Positions 47,928 to 57,786 of a DNA stretch of 60,021 nt are shown piece by piece. The notes under the pieces were generated by a model. The model worked only from the letters and a program-made list of their open reading frames with translations, searched no databases and was not told the DNA's origin. The DNA lies in contig JAFRKO010000022.1 in NCBI GenBank assembly GCA_017431685.1, positions 1-60,021 of the forward strand. Direction: 5' to 3'. Numbering within the stretch: the stretch's first letter is position 1; every line of letters begins with the position of its first letter. Source of the stretch: Mogibacterium sp. GTDB taxonomy: Bacteria; Bacillota; Clostridia; Peptostreptococcales; Anaerovoracaceae. A program made the position numbers and the translations under genes.

Positions 47928-50900
47928 TTATTCCTTTCCTGCGATCTCCCAGTCGATGGTAGTGTCGATCTCAGGTGCTTCGTAATTTTCATTATCGTAT
48001 GTCAGATACGCCTTGGCAGTATATTTACCCGGAGCGATAGCTCTGTTGTCTCTGTATCTGACAGCAATCTGCCAAGGAACACCCTTCAGCGTGATGTGCT
48101 TCTCGGTGCCGTCATACTCAAACGGCTCATCGTAATCCCAGTGAACTGCCGAAGTATCATACTTCGCTCTGAGTATCCTCCACTTGAGGTCAGGTATCTC
48201 TACGGCCTCGCAGTTGCGTGTATCATAGATCAGCCTTGCCCTTGCGGTATATGTACCGGCGTTGATCTTGCAGTTATCGGTGTATACTACCTCAATATCC
48301 TCAGGCACTCCCTCGAGCTTCACCTCTTTTGCCTTATCGTCGTATACGAAGACTGTATCATCGCCGTAGTTCCATTTAACTTCTGAGAGATCGAGTTCCT
48401 TCTTGGCGATCCTCCACCTGAGTTCAGGCACTGAAGGTGCTTCAAAGTTCTCTTTGTGTCTGTATCTGAGCTTTGCCTCAGCGGTATATCCGCCTGCCTC
48501 TATGCCCTTGTTGCCTACATATGCCTCCACTCTTACTCCTTCCGGAAGTCCGAGCAGTCTGACACTCTTCTCCTTGCCGTTATACACGAATTCATCTTCG
48601 TAATCCCAGCGCACTTCAGACATGTCGTAGCAGGCTTTGTCGATATGCCACCAGCATCCGCTTACAGGAGCCGGAGTCTCAAAATTGACAGGATCCTTTG
48701 CCTCAACAACGGCCATAGCTTCGTATTCTCCGGAGTTTACAGCTCTGTTATCAGTGTATGTCACTTTGACTGTATCAGGCAGACCGACGAGTTCGACGCT
48801 CTTCTCCTCACTGTCAAATGTGAACGGCCCCTCGTAATTCCAGTGAACACCGCTCATATCGATAGGTGCCTTCAGTATCTCCCACTTGAACGGCGGAAGC
48901 TCACGCTCCGTGTAGTTGCCCGGCTCCCTGTTCACGAGTTTTGCCGTTGTGTAGTAGACACCTGCATCGGTCGCTGTTTCGCCTTCGTAAACAACGTCGA
49001 AGCCCTCCGGGATTCCCGCGAGGTATGTCTCAGGCACTACTCTGCGCAGTTTCTCGAAGAAGCCGAGCGGACGTGTCTTTGTGGCTATGCAGACGCTCTT
49101 AGGCGTGCCGTCATACATATATGGACCGTCATAGACCCACTCTACTGCTTTGGTGTCAACATCTACGGCAGCCGGTGCGATGCTCCAGTTGCAGCCGCTG
49201 AATGTTGGCTTCTCATAGTTTTCAGCGTCGTATTCCAGAGTAACCGAGGCTTCATATGAGCCTGCATCAGTGGCTGTATTGCCGGAGTAGACCGGTGTGA
49301 TACCCTCAGGCAGTCCTGTGAGTTCGACAGTCTTAGGGCTTCCGTCGAATGTGAATCCGGTGACACCCTGCCATGCGGTCTTTGACAAGTCGTATGCAGC
49401 CTTGCTTATGCTCCATTCACAGCCGCCAATCTCTGGGGTGTGGTAGTTTTCGGCATCATATACCAGATCTGCTGATGCGCTGTAGCTGCCTACATTGACT
49501 CCTGTGTTGCCGTGATAAACCGCTGTGACTCCCTCAGGGAGACCTGCTATGTAGACAGATTTCTCGCTTCCGTCATATACAGACCTGAAGTCTCCTTCCC
49601 ATCTTGCGCCGGACATGTCATATGTAGATTTGATGATGCGCCAGTCGCAGTCTCTTATGGATGCGCCGTTGTAGTTTGCAGGGTCTTTCGGTGTAAGCTC
49701 TGCGTGTGCGGTATACTGACCGGCAGCAGCTGCCGTATTCCCTGTGTATGTAACATCAAGTGTTCCCGGAACTCCTTCTAGTTTCACAGTCCTCGTGTCA
49801 CCGTTATAGACGAATGAACGCGAGTAATCCCATCTTAATCTGCGGATATCCGGATCTGCCTTCTCAATAGCCCAGTCGCAGTACATTTCTTCAGGAATAT
49901 TGAAATCCGAAGTGTCGATGCCGAACCTTGCGACAGCTCTGTAGCTGCCGGCGTTTACGGCTGTGTTGCCTTCATAGCTGACACTGACACCTTCAGGAAT
50001 ACCTGTAAGCTGGATCCTCTTCGGCATTCCGTCAAATACGTAACTGCCGTCATAGTCCCATGCAGCTTCGCTCATATCGTAGTCAGCCTTGTTGATGCTC
50101 CAGTCGATCTTGATCGGTTCAGGAGCTCTGAAGTTGCTGTCAGATGTTGCAAAGCTGGCTGTAGCAACGTAATTGCCCGCTCTGTCGGCACTGTTCTCGT
50201 TGTACTCAGCTGTCACATTCTCAGGCAGGCCGCTCAGCTCGATGGTCTTTCTGCTGCCGTCATATGTGAAGCAGCCCGGCTCATAGCCCCAGCTGACAGC
50301 TGACATGTCGTAGTCAGCCTTTTCGATCTCCCAATCGCAGTCAGCCACAGACGGTGTATTGTAATTTGCAGGATCAGATACCGTGAGCAGCGCTTTGGCT
50401 GTGTATCTGCCGGCTTCCTTGCCTTCATTGCCCGTATAGTCCGCCTTGATGCCGTTCGGGAGCTGTTCGAGCATAACGCTCTGTTCTCTTCCGTTGAACA
50501 CTTTAGGGCTGCTGTAGTCCCACCTTACAACAGACATATCGTAATCAGCCTTCACTATCTGCCACTTGCAGCTTTCGATGAACGGCTGGTTGTAGTTATA
50601 TGAGTCATAAGGGATAAGTTCCGCAGCTGCCTCATATGAACCTGTATCAGCTGCTGCGTTGCCGGAGTATACGGCACGGACTCCGTCAGGAAGTCCTCTG
50701 AGCGACACCTCATGCATCCTTCCGTTGTAAACGAACTCACCTTCATAGTCCCAGGAAGCTCCCGACATATCGTATTCGGCTTTCCTGATCTCCCACTCGA
50801 GCTCCATCGGCTCAGGAGTGTTGAAATTGCGGCTGTCCGAAGCGGTAAACGTAACACTTGCCTTGTATGTTCCGGCATCGCGCGCTGTATTGCCTCTGTA

Positions 50901-53900
50901 TGAAGGCAGAGCGCCTTCAGGCAGTCCCTTCAGTACCACTCTGAACTCGCTGCCGTCATATGTGAAAGGCTTTTCGTAGTCCCAGCGGACGTGGCTCATG
51001 TCGTAGTTGCCCTTATCGATTCTCCATGTGAGATTCTCGAGTCTGGACTTTGTAAGGTTATCCGTGTCATCAGGGATAATCTCAGCAGCTGCTACATATG
51101 TGCCTGCCTGGTTTGCTTTTGCGTTATTGTATTTGACTGTTGTTCCTTCAGGAATGTTTCTGGCGGCGACAGTCTTCTCTTTGCCGTCATATACGAAAGC
51201 TTCATCATAGTCCCAGTTGACTGCTGAAATGTCTACCGGAGTCCTCTCGATTACCCAGTGGCATGTCGCAACTTCAGGCTTTCTGTAATTCCTCTCATCG
51301 TATTCGAAGCCGGCTCTTGCAGTGTATTCGCCTGCTTCAGAAGCCGAGCTGCCTTCGTACTCCGGTGTAAGCCCGTCAGGCAGTCCTGTCAGTCTGACAC
51401 TCTTGATTTCGCCATCATACGAGAATTCCCTGTTCTCCTGCCATCTGACTTCGCTCATGTCAAACGACGCTTTGTCGATGCGCCAGTCGAGCATCATGTC
51501 AGGAATATTGTCTTCATAATTATCAGGATCCATGACCCTGAACTTTGCAGTCGAAGTGTAAGAACCTGCATCAGTAGCGGATGCGTTGAAGTATTCGGCG
51601 AATACTCCGTCAGGGAGTCCCGCGACTTTAACGGTCTTAGAGATTCCGTCATAAATGAACGGCTCGCTGTAATCCCAGTAAGCTCCGCTCATATCAAATA
51701 CCGCCTTGTTAATGCTCCATGAAAATCCCTGTGGATCAGGCGCCCTGAAGTTATCGTCATCGACCGGCGAGAATACTGCTTTTGCGAAATATCTGCCGGC
51801 GCCAGTTGCAGTGTTGCCTGTGTAATCAACTGTAACAGCATCACCGAGGTCGTTTACTATGCTGACAGACTTCTCACTTCCGTCATAGATAAACGAAGAT
51901 GAATCCGTCCATGAGAGCAGCGGCAGTTTGTATTCCGCCTTGTCGATCGACCATGCGCATCCGTTTATCTCCGGAACTTCATAGTTGTTGGCATCAGTCG
52001 GTATCAGTACCGCGCTCGCAGCGTACATGCCCGCGCCGCTTGCTGTATTGCCTGTATATTCGACTTCGACGCCCTCAGGAACGTTTGCAAGGTAGATGCT
52101 GTGCTCATTGCCATCGTACACGAACGGCTCGGAATAATCCCAGCATACGTCTGAGATATCTATCTTCTTCTTGAGGATCCTCCAGCTGCAGTCCGCAGGG
52201 GACTCAACCTCGAGATTGTCTCCGTCAAATCTGAGATTAGCGTGAGCGTTATATATACCTGCATCATATGCCGAAGCATTCTCGTATTCGGCATAGACAC
52301 CCTCAGGCAGTCCTTCGAGTTCCACCTTTCTGACCTCACCGTCATAGGTGAAAGCTTCGGTGTAATTCCATCTGACACCTGACATATCAAGGCTCTTCTT
52401 GCCTATTCTCCAGTTGATGATCATATCATCAGGTGTATTGTAGTTGTGTGTGTCCGGATTGATGAAAGACGCGCGGGCTGTGTATTCGCCTGCTCTTCTT
52501 CCTTCGCATCCGCTGTATCTGACTTCGAGCTCTTCCGGGTACGACATGAGATGCACGCCATGTGTATCTCCGTCATATTCGAAGTCTGTCTGTCCGCTCC
52601 ATGCGGTGCGCGACATATCATAGGAAGCCTTTGCGATCTCCCATTCGTATTCCGCCTGACCCATGAAGCAGTAATTGCCTCCCAGAGAAGCTCTCGCAAG
52701 ATATTTGCCTGCCTGGGTTTCTTCTGCTCCGTCATATTCGACTTCCGCATCCGCAGGCAGATTCATGATGAACACTTTTTTCGGAGAGCCATCGTATACG
52801 AAATCCTCGCAGCCCGACCATTCGAGGTCTGAAGCGCTGATTCCGACCTTCTTAATCTCCCATACGCATGGAGCAACATCCTGCGGCTTCTCGTAATTAG
52901 CGCTGTCGTATTCAAATTTTGCTTTTGCTGTATAGACTCCGGCTTTAGAAGCAGCATTGTCTTCATAAATCGCCGTTACACCTTCAGGCAGCCCTTTCAG
53001 ACTTACCCCGTGATCCGCGCCGTCATATACGAACGGTCCATCGTAAACCCAGCTCACCTGCGACATATCGTAGGATCCCTTGCGGATAGTCCACTCATGC
53101 TCGCGAACGATGAGAGGTTCGTTGAAGTTGTCCTGATCGAAATCGAAACTTATTGTCGCAGTATATGTGCCTGCCTTGACACCTTCGTTTCCGATGTATT
53201 TCGGCACTACACCATCAGGCAGACCTTCAAGCCATACACGCTTTACGCTGCCATTGTATGTCATATCGTCTTCTTCTGCCCAGCGTACGCCTGACACATC
53301 TATGTTCGCTCTTCTGATATCCAGTTTTACGCTGTTTGAAACCGCTTCACCGATGCTGTTTGCGGCATGCAGTCTGAGGAGATATCCATTACATGATACA
53401 GGGAGGATCGCGTTATGATTTATAGCGCGCCATGTCCCCTCCTCACCGGTCTCGCTTATCTCGAGATAGCCCGTGACATCAGGATCATTGATCGAAATGA
53501 TCTCCGGAAGCTCAAACGGGATCGTCTCTCCGAATGAGAAGGCAGCCGGTTCCATGATCTCTCCGATCTTAGGAGCATGTCTCCACACCGCGTAAAGATC
53601 GATATCCCTGTCGACTGACTTTATCTCTGCTCCGGCAGGTATATCAGCGCCGGTACCGTCAGCCTGCGTGTTCCATGTTTTGAACGACCAGCTTTCATCC
53701 GGCCTTGTGAACATGAGCTGTTCTACCGGATATCCGCTGTTTGGTACGGTCTGTCTTTCTTCGACCAGTTCTTCGGCCTCACCATCAAAATTACTGTGGT
53801 AAAGCACTCTGAATCCTTCTACTCCAATCGGCTTTGCCTTTTTGTACTTGCCGCCGTATTCCTTAACGGCAAGTCTTCCGCAGTCCGTGCTGCCGTCACC

Positions 53901-54317
53901 TTCAGTATTGAATTCAGAACCCATCAGAATGTCGTCGAGCTTTGCGCACTGAGCAAACATTCTGCTCAGGTCTGAGCAGCGGCGCGTATCAAACGATGAT
54001 ATATCGAGCTCGCAGAGATTTGCGCATCCCTCGAACATCGAGTCCATACGTGTGACATTCGATGTGTCGAAGCCGCTCAGATCCGCCTTGACCATCTTCC
54101 TGCAGCCCTTGAACAGTCCTGCAAGCGATGCCCCGTCAGGAAAGCGCACATCGCGCGTTGCGACCACGGATCTGATTGCATCTTCAAAACCCTTCCACGG
54201 AGCACCTTCGTCTCCCAGGTCTGCAGCCAGTCCATTGTCTATAAGGAGGTTTCCATTCTCGTCCAAACCCCAGAGGCATTCGCCCCATTTGCCTACTTTT
54301 TTAAAGTTGCCTGCCAT
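47928..54317 (-). CDS. giant BspA/MBG-like tandem-repeat protein without signal peptide
   Basis: A 2129-residue protein starting MAGNFKKVGKWGECLWGLD. Residues about 1-130 look BspA/DUF285-like (ADLSGFDTSNVTRMDSMFEG, LDISSFDTRRCSDLSRMF). Residues about 160-250 contain a Listeria-Bacteroides-type repeat (KTWNTQADGTGADIPAGAE ... LYAVW), then an Ig-like stretch. From about residue 337 to the end there are 23 tandem repeats of about 78 residues, pattern YDMSxVxWDYxxxFVYDG, GLPEGV, YxGNxAxxAGxYxA, NYxxP, CxWxI. They resemble MBG/YDG-type beta repeats. No hydrophobic signal exists with this start or the in-frame ATG at 54380, and no sorting signal or membrane segment is present at the end. It is normally a surface architecture, but its export is unexplained. 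Confidence 0.85.
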   Translation of the reverse strand: MAGNFKKVGKWGECLWGLDENGNLLIDNGLAADLGDEGAPWKGFEDAIRSVVATRDVRFPDGASLAGLFKGCRKMVKADLSGFDTSNVTRMDSMFEGCANLCELDISSFDTRRCSDLSRMFAQCAKLDDILMGSEFNTEGDGSTDCGRLAVKEYGGKYKKAKPIGVEGFRVLYHSNFDGEAEELVEERQTVPNSGYPVEQLMFTRPDESWSFKTWNTQADGTGADIPAGAEIKSVDRDIDLYAVWRHAPKIGEIMEPAAFSFGETIPFELPEIISINDPDVTGYLEISETGEEGTWRAINHNAILPVSCNGYLLRLHAANSIGEAVSNSVKLDIRRANIDVSGVRWAEEDDMTYNGSVKRVWLEGLPDGVVPKYIGNEGVKAGTYTATISFDFDQDNFNEPLIVREHEWTIRKGSYDMSQVSWVYDGPFVYDGADHGVSLKGLPEGVTAIYEDNAASKAGVYTAKAKFEYDSANYEKPQDVAPCVWEIKKVGISASDLEWSGCEDFVYDGSPKKVFIMNLPADAEVEYDGAEETQAGKYLARASLGGNYCFMGQAEYEWEIAKASYDMSRTAWSGQTDFEYDGDTHGVHLMSYPEELEVRYSGCEGRRAGEYTARASFINPDTHNYNTPDDMIINWRIGKKSLDMSGVRWNYTEAFTYDGEVRKVELEGLPEGVYAEYENASAYDAGIYNAHANLRFDGDNLEVESPADCSWRILKKKIDISDVCWDYSEPFVYDGNEHSIYLANVPEGVEVEYTGNTASGAGMYAASAVLIPTDANNYEVPEINGCAWSIDKAEYKLPLLSWTDSSSFIYDGSEKSVSIVNDLGDAVTVDYTGNTATGAGRYFAKAVFSPVDDDNFRAPDPQGFSWSINKAVFDMSGAYWDYSEPFIYDGISKTVKVAGLPDGVFAEYFNASATDAGSYTSTAKFRVMDPDNYEDNIPDMMLDWRIDKASFDMSEVRWQENREFSYDGEIKSVRLTGLPDGLTPEYEGSSASEAGEYTARAGFEYDERNYRKPEVATCHWVIERTPVDISAVNWDYDEAFVYDGKEKTVAARNIPEGTTVKYNNAKANQAGTYVAAAEIIPDDTDNLTKSRLENLTWRIDKGNYDMSHVRWDYEKPFTYDGSEFRVVLKGLPEGALPSYRGNTARDAGTYKASVTFTASDSRNFNTPEPMELEWEIRKAEYDMSGASWDYEGEFVYNGRMHEVSLRGLPDGVRAVYSGNAAADTGSYEAAAELIPYDSYNYNQPFIESCKWQIVKADYDMSVVRWDYSSPKVFNGREQSVMLEQLPNGIKADYTGNEGKEAGRYTAKALLTVSDPANYNTPSVADCDWEIEKADYDMSAVSWGYEPGCFTYDGSRKTIELSGLPENVTAEYNENSADRAGNYVATASFATSDSNFRAPEPIKIDWSINKADYDMSEAAWDYDGSYVFDGMPKRIQLTGIPEGVSVSYEGNTAVNAGSYRAVARFGIDTSDFNIPEEMYCDWAIEKADPDIRRLRWDYSRSFVYNGDTRTVKLEGVPGTLDVTYTGNTAAAAGQYTAHAELTPKDPANYNGASIRDCDWRIIKSTYDMSGARWEGDFRSVYDGSEKSVYIAGLPEGVTAVYHGNTGVNVGSYSASADLVYDAENYHTPEIGGCEWSISKAAYDLSKTAWQGVTGFTFDGSPKTVELTGLPEGITPVYSGNTATDAGSYEASVTLEYDAENYEKPTFSGCNWSIAPAAVDVDTKAVEWVYDGPYMYDGTPKSVCIATKTRPLGFFEKLRRVVPETYLAGIPEGFDVVYEGETATDAGVYYTTAKLVNREPGNYTERELPPFKWEILKAPIDMSGVHWNYEGPFTFDSEEKSVELVGLPDTVKVTYTDNRAVNSGEYEAMAVVEAKDPVNFETPAPVSGCWWHIDKACYDMSEVRWDYEDEFVYNGKEKSVRLLGLPEGVRVEAYVGNKGIEAGGYTAEAKLRYRHKENFEAPSVPELRWRIAKKELDLSEVKWNYGDDTVFVYDDKAKEVKLEGVPEDIEVVYTDNCKINAGTYTARARLIYDTRNCEAVEIPDLKWRILRAKYDTSAVHWDYDEPFEYDGTEKHITLKGVPWQIAVRYRDNRAIAPGKYTAKAYLTYDNENYEAPEIDTTIDWEIAGKE
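47941..53306 (-). repeat. 23 tandem protein-level repeats of about 78 residues
   Basis: Twenty-three diverged copies, each about 230 bases, can be counted by the recurring Trp after a DMS/DIS-like start. Copy 19 has an insertion of about 20 residues (near 49020-49085), and copies 3 and 4 are the most divergent. Nucleotide sequences of the copies differ, so this is an old, diversified array and not a recent amplification. Confidence 0.88.
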
Positions 54318-54372
54318 TATTCTGTCCCTTTTTTTATCGTTAGTGTTATCTTTCCAGTGCTGCTTTGAGCAC

Positions 54373-54395
54373 ATAATCATACATAGTAGATTATA
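54373..54395 (-). promoter_or_regulatory. -10 box and overlapping inverted repeat ahead of the giant gene
   Basis: The minus strand has a perfect TATAAT (54390-54395) about 70 bases before the ATG; the -35 region is poor. An inverted repeat ATAATC (54373-54378) / GATTAT (54389-54394) overlaps the -10, so a repressor or activator could bind there. Confidence 0.45.
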
Positions 54396-54419
54396 CTAAA
54401 TATTCCGTGCAAAATAAAG

Positions 54420-54452
54420 AAATCCGCAGACCTATTTCAGATCTGCGGATTT
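54420..54452 (-). terminator. terminator of the met transport operon
   Basis: AAATCCGCAGA (54420-54430) pairs perfectly with TCTGCGGATTT (54442-54452). The minus strand continues CTTTATTTTG, 24 bases after the racemase stop. A T run on the plus side also exists, so it may work both ways. Confidence 0.9.
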
Positions 54453-54476
54453 TTGCTTTATATAATAAGTTGTTTT

Positions 54477-55175
54477 CTAGCGGTCCGCCTCAAGCAGGCT
54501 CCTGAACATTTCATCAGCAGGATCTATGACAGGCAGATCTGTCAGTCCAGCCAGCTCTTCCATGAAATACGGGAAGTGCGTGCAGCCCAGAACGATAGCT
54601 TCTGCGCCGCATGATTCCATGTACTTTACCATATGAGAAAGACCACAATGATCAATTACCCCGGCCGGTACCATTCCGTCCTCTATCGCACGGACAATCG
54701 CCATATTCCCGGTCCCGATCATATAGATATCAGGATTGGACGCCATCAGAGCTTCTTCAATCGCATAAGCGGAGAGATTGTTTGCTGCCATTACGCCGAG
54801 ACGGCTGTATTCACAGCCAAGTCTCCTGTAAACCTGAAGCGGCGTATAGACTCGGATGTCCACGTCTTTTTCCAGCGATTTCATGACCGCATATGTATCG
54901 AAATCAAATGAGCCCGACAGCGAATTGCAGTAGATGAAAAAGTCCCTCACACCTGCCTCTATCTCCGGATTGAAAATGTTATCCATTACAGCGCGCTTTT
55001 CATCATCATCCGAATACTGGAACTTGATCTGCGCGTCGCAGTCCACCGACACAGGGTCAGAAAGGGGCAGCAAACACTGCCCCTCTGTTTCAGAGTTCTT
55101 CTTATTTATATATTCGACACCCATTGCGGTATCGACCGGCGTGCCCGCCAGAACTGCTACTTTTCTTTCCTTCAT
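54477..55175 (-). CDS. aspartate/glutamate racemase family protein
   Basis: A 232-residue protein of the Asp/Glu racemase superfamily. Both catalytic Cys are visible, in FIYCNSLSG (about residue 98) and VLGCTHFP (about residue 198), as expected for two-base racemisation without cofactor. The substrate is not known. It starts three bases after metQ (TAAAGCATG), so it is translated from the met transporter transcript. A role in using D-amino acids taken up by MetNIQ, or in making D-Glu or D-Asp, is possible but inferred. Confidence 0.85.
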   Translation of the reverse strand: MKERKVAVLAGTPVDTAMGVEYINKKNSETEGQCLLPLSDPVSVDCDAQIKFQYSDDDEKRAVMDNIFNPEIEAGVRDFFIYCNSLSGSFDFDTYAVMKSLEKDVDIRVYTPLQVYRRLGCEYSRLGVMAANNLSAYAIEEALMASNPDIYMIGTGNMAIVRAIEDGMVPAGVIDHCGLSHMVKYMESCGAEAIVLGCTHFPYFMEELAGLTDLPVIDPADEMFRSLLEADR

Positions 55176-55178
55176 GCT

Positions 55179-56003
55179 TTAGAACTTAGGCTGAACAGCT
55201 CCGTTGTACTTGTCGAGAATGAAGTCCTTAACAGCATCTGTCTGGATAGCCTTTACGAGAGCCTGTGTCTTCTCACTGCTCTCGTTGCCTGCATTTACTA
55301 CGATGACATTTACATATGTCTCAGCAGCCTCAGAGTCTGCAGACTCGTATGCTACTGCATCGTCTGTTGTGAGGCCTGCACCGAGCGCGTAGTTTGCATT
55401 GATAACGCCGAGTGCCAGATCAGGGAGTGAAGCCGGGATTGTTGCAGCCTCGAGCTCAACGATCTCGATGTTCTTAGGATTGTCTACGATATCGAGCTTT
55501 GTAGCTTCGAGTCCAACACCGTCCTTCAGTGTGATCACACCGTTTGCTGCGAGCAGCTGGAGAGCTCTTGCTTCATTTGTTACATCGTTAGGAACGCCGA
55601 TCTTGTCGCCGTCAGCGAGTGCGTCGAAGCTGTCTTTCTGGCCCTTGTATGCTCCCATTGCCTCATAGTGTACGTTTCCTACTGCTACCAGGTCTGTGCC
55701 ATTCTCTGCATTGTACTGGTCGAGATACGGAACGTGCTGGAAGTAGTTGGCATCAACGTCGCCGTCTGTTGTAGCTACGTTAGGCTGTACATAGTCATCA
55801 AACTCTACAACTTCGAGAGTCCATCCGTCTGCCGCAAGTGCTTCAGAAATCGAATTGAGGATCTCTGCATGAGGTGTAGGAGAAGCTGCTACCTTTATAG
55901 TCTTGTCTGCGGAATCACCGCCGCCTCCGCCGCATGCTGTGAGGATGCCGAGTACAAGCACGAGTACTGCTGCAATAATGCTGAATCTTTTGATGTTCTT
56001 CAT
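55179..56003 (-). CDS. metQ: D/L-methionine-binding lipoprotein MetQ
   Basis: A 274-residue NlpA-family lipoprotein. The signal peptide ends at LTAC (about residue 24) and is followed by five Gly. PTPHAEILNSI, DYVQPNVA and DANYFQHVPYLDQYNAENG are characteristic of MetQ. It is the receptor for the MetN-MetI importer encoded just upstream. The ribosome site is GGGACAG, a form shared with metN and the giant repeat gene. Confidence 0.95.
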   Translation of the reverse strand: MKNIKRFSIIAAVLVLVLGILTACGGGGGDSADKTIKVAASPTPHAEILNSISEALAADGWTLEVVEFDDYVQPNVATTDGDVDANYFQHVPYLDQYNAENGTDLVAVGNVHYEAMGAYKGQKDSFDALADGDKIGVPNDVTNEARALQLLAANGVITLKDGVGLEATKLDIVDNPKNIEIVELEAATIPASLPDLALGVINANYALGAGLTTDDAVAYESADSEAAETYVNVIVVNAGNESSEKTQALVKAIQTDAVKDFILDKYNGAVQPKF

Positions 56004-56080
56004 TGTTCTGTCCCTTTCTACTTCTTAGTTATATTAGTGATATTTTCAGCTGTATTTATTATTACCCGCAGGGGGCTTAA

Positions 56081-56743
56081 CTAATTGATGCGGTTGTCGT
56101 ATTTGTTGACCACCTTTATTCCTATCTCCTGGAAGATCTGTACCATTATTACCAGGACCACTATCGTTATCCACATTATCGACGGCTGGAATCTGTAAAG
56201 TCCGTATCTGATGGCGATTTCTCCGAGTCCTCCGGCTCCGACGATACCCGCCATTGCGGTGTAGCCGAGTATGTTGATAGTGGCTACCGCTGCTCCGTTC
56301 AGCAGCGACGGCCTTGCCTCAAGCAGCATCACCTTGCGGATTATCTGCATGTTGCTGGCTCCCATCGCCTGTGCTGCTTCGATGACTCCCGGATCGACTT
56401 CCAGAAGCGACTGTTCCACAAGCCTTGCTACGAACGGTGCTGCCGCTACTATCAGGGCTGCTGTCGCCGCTTCCTTGCCTATGCCCGTTCCGATCAGCTT
56501 ACGTATGTAAGGCATCAGGGCTATCATCAGGATAAGGAACGGCACCGATCTCAGGATGTTGACTATGAAACCTACCACCTTGTTGTAGATGCCCAGCGGT
56601 CTTATGCCTCCCGGCGCTGTTACTATGAGTGAAACTCCTATAGGCAGGCCGATAAGGTACGATACCACCGTGCAGATGATGATCATGTACAGGGAATCAA
56701 GTGTCCCGTGTCCGAGTAAGCTAAGCAATTCATGAATATCCAT
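56081..56743 (-). CDS. metI: methionine ABC transporter permease MetI
   Basis: A 220-residue permease with five hydrophobic segments and the EAA loop VDPGVIEAAQAMGASNMQII (about residues 118-137). MetI-type segments such as LGYTAMAGIVGAGGLGEIAI are present. Its ATG overlaps the metN stop (TAATG), so the two are coupled. It forms a homodimeric channel with two MetN. Confidence 0.95.
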   Translation of the reverse strand: MDIHELLSLLGHGTLDSLYMIIICTVVSYLIGLPIGVSLIVTAPGGIRPLGIYNKVVGFIVNILRSVPFLILMIALMPYIRKLIGTGIGKEAATAALIVAAAPFVARLVEQSLLEVDPGVIEAAQAMGASNMQIIRKVMLLEARPSLLNGAAVATINILGYTAMAGIVGAGGLGEIAIRYGLYRFQPSIMWITIVVLVIMVQIFQEIGIKVVNKYDNRIN

Positions 56744-57786
56744 TATGCCTTCACCTCCTCTTCGATCTCATCCTCATCGATTTCAATGAATTCCACACCC
56801 TTCGCCGTGAGGTACTCCTTCTGTTTCTCAGCAGTCTCCTTGTCGGCCGCCAGGCATATCACCATCTGTCCTTTCTGAGCTCCGCCGAGCACGTCCAGGT
56901 TAGCATACAGGAAGTTCACAGGTGCCTTGAGCTCCATTATCATGTTGGCGATTATCGGTTCGCCCGCGTTCGCCTCGTCGAATACCAGTCTGACCCGGTT
57001 CTTCGTTGAGGTTTTCGTCAGCGGTTTTTCATGCGCCTGACCGTCAGGGAAGAAGAGCTTACGAGCCGCCTTGGTCTTAGGTTTTTTGAAGATCTCCGAC
57101 ACCTCTCCGCGCTCCACGATCTCACCGTTTTCAATGACCGCCACTTTGTTGCAGAGCTGCTTTATTACATCCATCTCGTGGGTTATGACTACGAGCGTTA
57201 TACCGCGCTCCTCGTTGATCTTACGAAGCAGGCTCAGAATAGAGCGTGTAGTCTTAGGGTCAAGAGCTGATGTAGCTTCATCGCAGAGGATGACTTCCGG
57301 ATCGGATGCCAGTGCTCTTGCTATCGCTACTCTCTGTTTCTGACCGCCCGAGAGCTGTGACGGGAATGAGTGCGCTCTGTCCTCGAGGTCTACGACTTTG
57401 AGGAGTTCCTGAGCTTTCTCAAGAGCTTCTGCCTTAGGCACTCCCGCGATCTCCAGCGGAAAAAGTATGTTGCCTATGGCGTCTCTCTGCATCAGCAGGT
57501 TGAACTGCTGGAATATCATTGATATCTTGCGCCTGTGGAGGTTGAGGTCTTTGTTTCTCAATCCGGTCAGTACACTGCCGTTGAAGACGACCTTTCCTTC
57601 TGTAGGCTGTTCGAGGAGGTTTATCGTTCTTACCAGGGTCGATTTGCCTGCGCCTGAGAGTCCGATTATACCGTATGAATCCCCTCTCTCAATGTCCAGG
57701 TCGATGTCCTTAAGTGCAACCACCTTGCCGCCCTTGGTATCGAACTCTTTCGTTACCCCCTGCAGTCTTATTATGTGTTCTGCCAT
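56743..57786 (-). CDS. metN: methionine ABC transporter ATPase MetN
   Basis: A 347-residue ATPase with Walker A GLSGAGKST, signature LSGGQKQR and Walker B VILCDEATSAL. Residues about 265-345 form the NIL/ACT-like regulatory domain that senses methionine and inhibits transport from inside. The first gene of metN-metI-metQ-racemase; it lies 35 bases after a terminator hairpin and about 120 bases after a Met-rich leader ORF. Confidence 0.96.
   Translation of the reverse strand: MAEHIIRLQGVTKEFDTKGGKVVALKDIDLDIERGDSYGIIGLSGAGKSTLVRTINLLEQPTEGKVVFNGSVLTGLRNKDLNLHRRKISMIFQQFNLLMQRDAIGNILFPLEIAGVPKAEALEKAQELLKVVDLEDRAHSFPSQLSGGQKQRVAIARALASDPEVILCDEATSALDPKTTRSILSLLRKINEERGITLVVITHEMDVIKQLCNKVAVIENGEIVERGEVSEIFKKPKTKAARKLFFPDGQAHEKPLTKTSTKNRVRLVFDEANAGEPIIANMIMELKAPVNFLYANLDVLGGAQKGQMVICLAADKETAEKQKEYLTAKGVEFIEIDEDEIEEEVKA

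Noticed and set aside
47941-53306. CRISPR or recent DNA amplification in the repeat region
   Set aside because: Repeats are only similar at protein level, are about 230 bases long, are diverged in DNA and lie in one reading frame.
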